Assembly: GCF_004664715.2 (NCBI RefSeq)
Contig: NC_051075.1
Coordinates: 88,158,709-88,222,708, forward strand
Origin: Peromyscus leucopus
Lineage: Eukaryota; Chordata; Mammalia; Rodentia; Cricetidae
Direction: 5' to 3'
DNA length: 64,000 bases
Shown here: in pieces, positions 55,996-64,000 of the stretch
Position numbering within the stretch: position 1 is the stretch's first letter
How the letters are laid out: each line of letters opens with the position of its first letter
Program-made: the position numbers and the translations under genes
Notes under the pieces: generated by a model
Seen by the model: only the letters and a program-made list of their open reading frames with translations
Database searches by the model: none
Told to the model about the DNA's origin: nothing

Positions 55996-56493
55996 CCGTT
56001 ATAGCTGCATTTTGTCTGTATTGTTATATTTTATTATTTCAACATTCTGTCTAAGTTTAATTTTAGTTTGTAAAAAAATAAAGTTTATTTTGAATCATTT
56101 TCATCTCTTAACATCTTTAAGTTTCTAAATAAAGTATATTTTGCAAAGTACTATTCATAACTACCTATTTGATTCCCTATTCTGCCTCCCTGTTTGATTG
56201 ATGTCAGGATCAAGCAGTATGAGTTTTTAAATACTTGTTGGTTTGATGAAATTTTGTCTTTCCTTGATGTCAATCATACTAACTCAGCTTTTCCCAATTT
56301 TGATGGCTGAATGAGTTCATTTCCCCAAACAAACATAAGACACAAAGTTGTTAGAAAATACTTACATCTTTTCTACAATTATGTTTTGAAAGTATATTTA
56401 GCAAATACTTTACAGGTATTAAAGACCTTACTGGGTATGTGTAATACAAGACAAAAATAAATTGAATGCCCTATTCTATTACTCCCTATGTAT
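55996..56493. other. Unassigned AT-rich sequence
   Basis: No gene or repeat recognised. Confidence 0.4.
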
Positions 56494-56678
56494 TCATTCT
56501 GAATTGTTTTGTTTTGTTTTGTTTTTCCAGACAGGGTTTCTTTGTATAATTTTGGTGCCTGTCCTGGATCTCGCTCTGTAGACCAGGCTGGCCTCAAGCT
56601 CACAGAGCTCCACCTGGCTCTGCCTCCCAAGTGCTGGGATTAAAGGCGTGCACCACCACCGCCCGGCTCATTCTGAAT
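56494..56678 (-). mobile_element. B1 SINE with 11-bp target-site duplication
   Basis: Minus-strand B1: a GTTTTGTTTTGTTTTT tail, CCAGACAGGGTTTCTTTGT, GGTGCCTGTCCTGGATCTCG, GTAGACCAGGCTGGCC and GTGCACCACCACCGCCCGGC. TCATTCTGAAT flanks it at 56,494-56,504 and 56,668-56,678. It is the same B1 variant as at 28.6 kb. Confidence 0.96.
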
Positions 56679-56888
56679 ATTTTAACATAAGCAGAATTTA
56701 TTGTATTGTGAGCCTATAACTGAAACCATGGAAAATTAAGAAACACAATTAAATCCCTAGTATCTGTCTCTAAACTCTTGCCACCAAATAATGGTTCCAC
56801 ACACGAAGGTCCTGTATACCCCTCACAAATTTTTTTATTATAGTCAGCTATCATTGTTCTGATATCTAAGGAAATCCTCTTTTATGAT

Positions 56889-56913
56889 TTTTATTTATTT
56901 ATTTATTTATTAA

Positions 56914-56962
<49 letters not shown>
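56889..56962 (+). repeat. (ATTT)n followed by (TG)n
   Basis: Six ATTT-type units, then about 24 TG units (56,915-56,962). The TG tract lies at the tail side of the SINE that follows. Confidence 0.95.
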
Positions 56963-56963
<1 letters not shown>

Positions 56964-57100
56964 ACAGCATGCTATGGAGATCAGAAGACAGCTTACAGGA
57001 GTTAGATTTCTCCCTACTACGTAGATACTGGGGATGGAACTCGGGTCATCAGCCTTGATGACAAGCACCCAACTTTCTGAGCCATCTTTCCGGTCTGTAG
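56963..57100 (-). repeat. B3/B2-type SINE, minus strand
   Basis: GGAGATCAGAAGACAGCTTA, GGGGATGGAACTCGGGTCAT, CAGCCTTGATGACAAGCACC and TTCTGAGCCATCTTTCCGG are the reverse complement of a B3/B2 SINE, including the tRNA-like head. Confidence 0.88.
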
Positions 57101-57289
57101 CCTCTCCTTATAAATGCTTTTCCTTTTCGTTTTTCTTACATTAACTTTTTTCATTGGGGCTTCCAAAGGGGGAAATATTCCAAGTTATGAAATTTTAAGG
57201 TTTTTATCTTACGCTCGTTTTCTTGATAGAAGATTGGTGTGGAGTTATAAATTTAAACTATTTTTAAAAGAAATTAAAATAATTTTATA

Positions 57290-57460
57290 GTCTCCTAGCA
57301 TCCACTTTCATCACTGGTTCCATGTCTTTTTATTAGTATAGAATAACTGTATAAAGTAGTGGGTTTCATTGTGACTTTTTTATACACACAGATAAAGTGC
57401 CTTACCATCACACATCTCTCCCCGTGCCCTCCTTCCTATCCTCCGATCCTCCCCTTCTAT

Positions 57461-57516
<56 letters not shown>

Positions 57517-58110
57517 TGGTTTACTTCTGCTGTCGTTGTTTGGGGCTTGGGGTTTTTTAGGTTTGGGGTTTGTCTGGTTTTGCTTTGTTTTACACCCCAC
57601 ACATGAGAGGAAACACTTTATACCTGTTTCTTTCCTGCCTCTGCCTGGTGTTGCTTAGCGTGGTGATCAACACTTCCATTCACGTTCCTGCAGACGGTGG
57701 GGTTTGCTTCTGATGACTGAGTGATAATCCCTTGTCACACTTTCCTTATCCATCCAATACCTGGGCGACTGGATTGATTCCATAACTTAAGAGCCATGAC
57801 CAATGCCACTAAATCTTGCTGTGTAGTGTCTCTACTGTGTGCTGCCTTCAACCCCCCTCAGATGATGTGAAGTGCTGTGCTGAGATCATGCGATGATTCT
57901 ACTCTAAGATTATGGAATGGCTGCAGTAGTTTACATTGCCACCAGCAGTAGAGAAGAATTGCCCCCAAACAATTGCTGGCTTTTGTTTTTGTGTTTGTGT
58001 TTTTCTTGATGATATTGTTCTCACTAGATGAGATAGAATGTCAAGATAATTGTGGCTTGTGGTCCTCCCCCATGGGCTAAGGGTGTTTCCATATAAACAA
58101 TTGCATCATG
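57290..58110 (-). pseudogene. L1 3' UTR and ORF2 C-terminus, antisense
   Basis: The plus strand begins with pyrimidine-rich CCTTCCTATCCTCCGATCC and a (GT)n tract (57,465-57,515), the antisense of an L1 3' UTR. CTTATCCATCCAATACCTGG, GATTGATTCCATAACTTAAG, TGCAGTAGTTTACATTGCCA, CCAGCAGTAGAGAAGAATT and GATGATATTGTTCTCACTAG then match the antisense of the ORF2 C-terminus in old L1. Degraded and 5' truncated. Confidence 0.75.
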
Positions 58111-58132
58111 GCTAAAGGTCTTTGGAATTTGA

Positions 58133-58400
58133 CTTTTTTTTTTTTTTTTTTTTACTAAAAAAGCATTCAGATCCACAAAATTCTTAACAAAAGTAGGACA
58201 CCTAACATCATTATCATACCAAACAAAAAGAATCAGTGACAGCAGGCCAGGTCTGTTATCTGAAGGACACTGGGAGCTGGGTGCCCCAGAGCTACATCTG
58301 ACAGGGCACACTTGCTTTCCTGCATGTGTGTTAAAGGCAGTGTTTCTTAGAATGCAGATCCCACAAAAAACAATGCAAGCTAATAACACCCATGCTGATG
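58133..58400 (-). other. Possible retroinserted sequence with poly-A tail
   Basis: A T18-20 run at about 58,133-58,152 on the plus strand would be a poly-A tail on the minus strand. Upstream of the tail the minus strand shows GATCTGAATGCTTTTTTAGT and a frame starting at about 58,404 (126 codons) that runs through the poly-A into L1. I recognise neither SINE nor gene. An mRNA 3' end copy is possible; no flanking duplication was found. Confidence 0.3.
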
Positions 58401-59121
58401 TCATTTAAATGAAATCCCTCTCTGGTTAGTGACTGGGTATGGGTCATTATGAGCTAGTAAGCACTACTTATCCAGCCAGCCACCACTGGACTTTCCCTAT
58501 TAATAAGTGCAAAAACACTTGTCTTGCAAAACCATCTCTGAGTATTTTCCTAATCTCTGCCCTGGCTCAGCTGTGATGTGGACACAGATGTCCTGTTGTC
58601 CATCTGTTTGGCAGCTCACAGTATCTTACTGCAGTGTAAGGACATTTTCTTTTATTGATTATTTAATTTCCATAAACTCTTTCCTCTTCGCTGCTGTTGC
58701 ATGTCTTAGCTCACCATCAAGATCTGTCAATTTTTTCCTAATGCTGCAATATTTGTCTTGAGTTCTTCACTAGGGGCAAGTTCTTTGTTGTGCATCATTA
58801 GCTACCATTTCACCATTCCTGTATCCCATTCACAGGGTTTGTCTCAAATTTGGGAGATAATATGTATTTCTTATTATTGGTGTATTTATAGGTAATTTGG
58901 GTGGTTTTAGTTATGATCTGCTCTTAATTTGTTGATATAAAATTCCCACATATCTCATTGAATAAAGCCAGCATTTCTTACAATAACCTATCTCCCCAGG
59001 GGAATGCATGGGAGGATCTGGAGAGATTTTAACTTGTCACAGCTGTGAGAAATGCTGTAGGATGTAATGGGTAAAGGGGGGCAAGTGTTAACAAATATCC
59101 CACACTTTAGAGAACAGACAC
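58401..59121. other. Unassigned stretch
   Basis: No gene or repeat recognised. Confidence 0.4.
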
Positions 59122-59122
59122 C

Positions 59123-59123
<1 letters not shown>

Positions 59124-59168
<45 letters not shown>
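59124..59168 (+). repeat. (CA)n microsatellite
   Basis: About 22 uninterrupted CA units, not obviously attached to a SINE. Confidence 0.97.
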
Positions 59169-59169
<1 letters not shown>

Positions 59170-59419
59170 CAGTTGGAGGTTTGAAAAGTCCTAGAATAAG
59201 CCTATTAGAAATATAGAAAATTCTGTTAATTCCATCTGTTATACTTAAGTTAGTGGATATATTTTCCATTACATCATTTATATTGTTTTCCTCTACACAA
59301 ATGTTGGTCTTACCTCTGAGGACACATTGACACAAAATATACATGATTGATTTATAGGTATTTTTCCCCCTAATTGTACTTGTCTTTGCTGAATGAGAGA
59401 ACTAGACATTGGTTTGTTT

Positions 59420-59440
59420 AAAAAAAAAAGGGGGGGGGGG
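59420..59440 (+). repeat. A10-G11 homopolymer junction
   Basis: A run of ten A directly followed by eleven G. Long G runs are uncommon and error-prone, so the exact length should be treated with care. Confidence 0.85.
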
Positions 59441-60843
59441 ATCATACCAAGAGGTCAACATGATAGTAAGGTGTAGAAGCAGGCCATTATCAAATCAAAG
59501 TAAAGTGGTTTACTGTATTCCACTATAAAATAAACCTTTGTTTTCTACATTTTAGATTTTTCATATTTTTTACTATCTTACATGAAGGTTTTAATTCATT
59601 TCAAGCCCTCCTCTGCCTTTTTATCAAGCTCAAAGTAATTCTAGAAAAGCTCTCCAGACAAACATTAAGTTGGATATTAGAGAGAAATATCACTGCCACC
59701 TTATTTGCTGGAGGGGAAGAGGGCCTATGTCTCTTCAGACCCAGGTCTTACTGAAGCAGCTTTCAATTAATCAATCAATTAATTAATTAGCTTTTTTCCC
59801 TGATTATCCCCTTTTCTTCTTTATATTGATGTTACTGTTAGGCTTTGATTGCTTTCATTTCTGCAATATTTACGTAGATTCTTTTACCCCACCTGCTTTT
59901 CAGATTTCAAAGTTTGTTTAACTTTCTGGTCCACTGGAAGTCCTTCTGTTTGTCAACACTGCTGTATGTTAATTCCCCATTTTAAATGGTATCATGGTCA
60001 TTTTAATGAAATAATTAGCAGGAGGAGAAATAAACTTGAAAATCTCAAAAACTTCTCAGGGTTAATTACAGAATCAATATTGGCCTTACTAGATACTTGG
60101 CACATTTTTAGGGTCAACCTGATATATTTGGTCATGTTTCTGGGCAGCAAATTTTGAGACAATTGCTCTACAGTGCATTTCCTGAGAAACATTGCTATGT
60201 AAATGGTGTGAGAGTTGATCTAGGAAGGAGATGTCAGGACAGGCTGGTAAGACTCCTGAGAGATTGAAGTCTAACTCTGGACCCCATGGATGTGTTACTT
60301 CAATGGGATAAAAGGATCTTCCAGTTGTAATTAAATGTACAAATTGGGGCAGCGAGGGAGGGTGTGCTAGGTTTGCTGTGTAGGTAAAGTGTAATTGTAA
60401 GAAACTTTACAAATCAAAGAGGCAGGTGAAAGTATGAAGAACTGTATTTCTGGTTTTGAAGATGAAAGGAGGAAGTCAAAAATCAAGAATGCATATATTC
60501 TCATGAAGCTAGATATGGACAGGACAAGAATCACGGAACAGTCAACATGGATTTTAGCTCAGAATAACTTACTTTGGACTCAACTTCCAGGATGGTAAGC
60601 TAATAGTTTTGAATGGTTTGAAGTCATGGCCTCTATAGCAACATGTTTTAAAAGCAATCATCAACTAATCCCCAAGGCAAGGGTGAAATCTCAAGCAAGC
60701 TCCATGAGCAAATCTCTGACTAGAGCCCACAGGAAAATCTCAGGGAGAGAGTGTTTCCTCCAGGTTGCCTCTACCTACTGAAACAGACACCAACAAACTT
60801 GCCATATTGGTTTTTAGTACTTAGGAATGATGCACTTGTACAC
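59441..60843. other. Long unassigned stretch
   Basis: About 1.4 kb. A short TCAA/TTAA run is at 59,764-59,790. The 102-codon frame at 59,849-60,157 shows no family resemblance and no supporting context. No gene called. Confidence 0.4.
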
Positions 60844-61205
60844 TGTAAAGATTTGTCACTCCTATCGATTTAATAAAACGCTGATTGACCAGTAGCCAGG
60901 CAGGAAGTGTACAGGGGTGCTCAGACTAAGAGAAGGCTGGAAAGAGGAAAGGAGAGGTGGAGCCGCCAGCCAGATGCAGAGGAATTAAGATGAGAATGCT
61001 GAACTGAGAAAAGGTATCAAGCCACATGGCTAAACATAGACAAGAATTATGGGTTAATTTAACTGTAAGAACTAGTTAGTTATAAGCCTGGGCAATAGGC
61101 CAAACTGTTTATAATTAATAAAAGCCTCTGCATGTTTATTTGGAACTGAATAGTTTCAGGGCCAAGTGGGACAGAAACTTCCATCTATATATGAGTTTGG
61201 GTTAC
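60844..61205 (+). mobile_element. Solo LTR, family A, copy 3
   Basis: A 362-bp block begins TGTAAAGATTTGTCAC and ends TTTGGGTTACA. TTTAATAAAACGCTGATTGA, CCAGTAGCCAGGCAGGAAGT, CCACATGGCTAAACATAGAC, AAGAATTATGGGTTAATTTA and ATAAAAGCCTCTGCATG run in the same order as in the LTR at 49.1 kb. It is a solo LTR. The open frame over its end is accidental. Confidence 0.8.
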
Positions 61206-63095
61206 ATTTCTGGATATTTCTGGCTCTTGCCTGTGGCAGAGAGTAGAACATTGACCAAAAAGATTAAAAGAATTATGGGGAAAGCACCAACTTTATCTGG
61301 TCTTCCCTTCCTTCAGAACTCTGGAGAAATGAAGCTCCCCTAAGGTCTGTGACCCGAGCCTAGGTTTCCAACAATCAACGGAAACTGGTTTCTCGTACAT
61401 TCTGTTTCTTACAACTTAACGTCTGAAAAACAAACAGACCAAAAGATCCCCTCAAGTCAACGCTCATGCATATAATGCCACAGTAGGGAAGCTGTGGTGA
61501 GAATGTGGTGAGAATGCTAGGAGGACCCATCTTTGGGGTGGGGGACAGAGACAGAAGGAATGATGGGAGAGAAACAGAATATTTCAGAGAAACATAGGAT
61601 TTACAATTGGTCAAGCAACTGGGATGCAGTAGAGGCAGCAAAAGTCATTTCATTAATCCTCTAGGTGGGAACCAAACAGCTTGCAGTGTGAAATAGTGGC
61701 ACCTGTTTCAATCTACTATCCGAGGCCACTGGTAATCAAATACTCAGGATACTGTAAATCTGATGCTGGGAAACAGTAGATGTAGCATAAGGAAATAAAA
61801 GCTGAGAGGTTGGTCATGAATTATGAATTTGGAAGCTCAAAGAAAAAAAAATCCCCACAAATATAAACACTAAATGTTGAGCTAAAGTCATTATTTGCAA
61901 TGGTATATAGCCCAAAATATAAGGTTTTCTCCTTTATTTAATAAATGAAACAAATTAAATGATGTTGTTAAACTTCTTTAATCTTTTATCTACTTGTTTT
62001 TGATTGATGTTTATAAAATGTTGGTACCTGGCTAGATATAAATCATGGAGATAATAGTACCCACATTCACAAATAACCTTTGCCATCAAGAAATGGTACC
62101 ATAGTGTAGCATGAATACAGAGGCATAAATAGAAATATATAGACATGTATATGTAATAGACAATATTTAATACATCAAATGTATTAGTTAAGTACTTTTC
62201 CTTCATTGGACTAAGATCAATAAAAGCATGATTTGGCAATTAGGATATTACAGACAGTGTTTTAATACGATTCTGTTGGTTAAATAGTCATCTTGAGAAT
62301 ATATATAATTACTAACAAATGGTTTATTAAAATATTTCAACATTGTAAAAAAGAAACAAAAATAAAAACAAAACTCTTAAATTGAAGTCATAACTGACCT
62401 TTCTCAACAAACAATGAAGACCTGTTTCAAAAACGCCCTTGGCATAAGGAACATCTGTCTACATTGTTAACTGCCTTTGGGGGCCGTAGATTTTAAAACA
62501 AAAAAATTAGCCTCCTCACTGTCTTAATTCTGATAGATTCCTTTCAAGTGTAGCACTTTTTTCACTGAAGTCACAAATAAGTCTATATGCTACCCATTTG
62601 CAAATGATCTGTTTAGTCTCAACTCTGAGGACGTCATTGTGATGACTTTTTGAAGGGATGAGTAAAATGATCTAATGGTAGCATTTCTTTACCCTACCTA
62701 CAGGACCTATAGGAGTCCAAGATGTTTCCAAATAAATACAGTAGCTCTTCTCAGAACTATGAGTGAGGAATTAGCTTATTTGGGGATCAAACATATTGCT
62801 CTGATGGTTCTTACTTGGTCTTCTTGGAGGTAGTGGCAAATGGGAAGGATCTCTAGGAACTAACTAAATGGACAGGCCAATTGTGGGGAAGGCATGTGTG
62901 GTAAATAAAGAAGTGTTATCAAGACCCAAAGGCTGTTTTCATGTGCTGGAGCTGGGGAATCCAAAATAGTTTAAAAAGTCTTCAGCCAGTGTTGGCTATC
63001 CTGTGAGTTCTTACAACATAAATACTGAATAGAGTGTCAGTAACCTTAAAAACAGGACGATGTGTGCCGAGATGATTCTTAGCATTAACGTTTTA
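61206..63095. other. Long unassigned, repeat-poor stretch
   Basis: About 1.9 kb with no recognised gene or repeat. Short duplicated GGTGAGAATG occurs near 61,497. Confidence 0.4.
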
Positions 63096-63186
63096 TTTAT
63101 CTGGAACTTGCCATGAAGATCGGTTGACTTGGAACATACCAGTCCTCTGCCTCTGACTGCCACCTGTTGAGCCACACCCAGCTTAT
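63096..63186 (-). repeat. Decayed B1 SINE, minus strand
   Basis: TATCTGGAACTTGCCATGAA, TCCTCTGCCTCTGACTGCC and GAGCCACACCCAGC are an eroded minus-strand B1. Confidence 0.5.
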
Positions 63187-63638
63187 TGTTTTCGGATTAA
63201 TAAAGTCAATATAGACAGTACCTTCTGATCTTATATGTCAAAAATCTATATACCCTCATATTTAAAAGAAAGCACCCTACTTACAGGTATAGTTTTTTTC
63301 TAAAGTCAAACTTAGTTCAGAGTTTTATTTGTACATGTCAGGGACAAAAGAAGAGATAAATTGCTTCAATACACTCATATATTCTTGCCAAAAATGTTCT
63401 TTAAGTTAGTGAATTTATGTTTTGAAGTTAAGTAAAACGTTTACTTGAATGCAATATAGTGTGGTTGTTCTGCACATGACGACTAAATCATATTTGCTAA
63501 CCAGGTACATTTGCTGTCTTGTAACTTATCCTTTAATTCCTGATAGTCTATCAATTCTTATGATAAATTTGCTAAAAACTTTACAGTGAAAGAGTATATT
63601 TCATATTTCTTTATGAATCTAACAACTTTTTTACTTAA
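63187..63638. other. Unassigned AT-rich sequence
   Basis: No gene or repeat recognised. Confidence 0.4.
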
Positions 63639-63639
63639 A

Positions 63640-63840
63640 GATTTTACTTTTAACTATGTGCGCTGCATGTGTTTGGGGATTTGTGCACGTGAGTGCAGTT
63701 CCCAACGGGGCTAGAAGAGGGAGTCAGATCCTCCTGGAGCTGGGATTACAGGAAGTAGTAAGCAGCCAAAAGGGATGCAGGGTTCTGATCCTCTGAAAAA
63801 TCAACAAGTGCTCTTAACCACTAGGCCATCTCTCCAGCCC
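63640..63840 (-). repeat. B2/B3-type SINE, minus strand
   Basis: TAAAGATTTTACTTTTAAC tail, GCACGTGAGTGCAGTTCCC, GAGGGAGTCAGATCCTCCTG, GAGCTGGGATTACAGG and TCTTAACCACTAGGCCATCT then CTCCAGCCCC are the reverse complement of a B2/B3 SINE, complete at its tRNA-like head. Confidence 0.9.
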
Positions 63841-64000
63841 CAATTCTATGGTACTGAGCACATTAAAGTTTTAAGAGTCGATGTCCTTGAAAGCTGTGAT
63901 GTAATGTCTCTCACCGCCCCTAGTAAAGATTTTTAAAACTGTAATATATTTTATTACTATAATTGGCCCATTTCCCTTTAGTGGGTACTGTTCTAATATT

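Noticed and set aside
58024..58404. 126-codon minus-strand frame with an N-terminal hydrophobic stretch resembling a secreted protein
   Set aside because: It runs through a poly-A tract (poly-Lys) into antisense L1, so it cannot be an intact coding sequence. It is retained only as a possible retroinsertion.

Overview
The window is AT-rich mammalian nuclear DNA from a muroid rodent. It carries the rodent SINE set side by side: B1, B2/B3, B4-type, and an ID/BC1-type element. It also carries rodent LINE-1 and rodent LTRs, over a background of older mammalian repeats (MIR, L2, MLT1-type MaLR, older L1). The B1 copies at about 28.6 kb and 56.5 kb share a form I associate with cricetids (hamsters, voles, deer mice) rather than Mus or Rattus, so Cricetidae is my best guess. 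That guess is inferred from memory of the families. I find no protein-coding exon, RNA gene, CpG island, CRISPR array or prokaryotic feature. Every long open frame is explained by a microsatellite, an L1 remnant or a SINE, apart from a few short anonymous frames. LAYOUT. 0-16 kb: SINEs, fragments of an L1 3' region, one solo LTR, an LTR-like element with internal B1-derived repeats, MIR and L2 relics. 16.7-22.1 kb: dense L1 cluster, with two copies of the L1 3' region followed by broken ORF1 and ORF2 pieces interrupted by a B1 and another rodent repeat. 23-25 kb: a B4/(CA)n, a 180-bp tandem duplication and an LTR-like block. 25.9-36 kb: mostly minus-strand L1, including ORF2 pieces and long 3' regions, with a (CA)n...(TG)n inverted pair and a 358-bp GATA tract. 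36.9-45.9 kb: mostly low-repeat sequence. 46-51.8 kb: an ORF2-less, HAL1-like L1 derivative, a solo LTR, another rodent repeat and an ORF2 3' end. 52-64 kb: simple-sequence tracts, a recent 49-bp duplication, an MLT1-type LTR, B1/B2 copies, an antisense L1 and a third LTR of the same family. HOW IT WORKS TOGETHER. Nothing here forms a gene pathway. The sequence reads as intergenic or deep-intronic DNA built by retrotransposition, microsatellite growth and local duplication. I did not find an undescribed biological system. The best candidates for a second look are the HAL1-like element, the 29-bp triplication in a B1, the LTR with B1-derived repeats, the CA/TG inverted pair, two anonymous CpG-bearing patches, and the local tandem duplications. 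Family names come from recognising sequence patterns without a database, so subfamily labels are provisional and most boundaries are good to about 10-30 bases.
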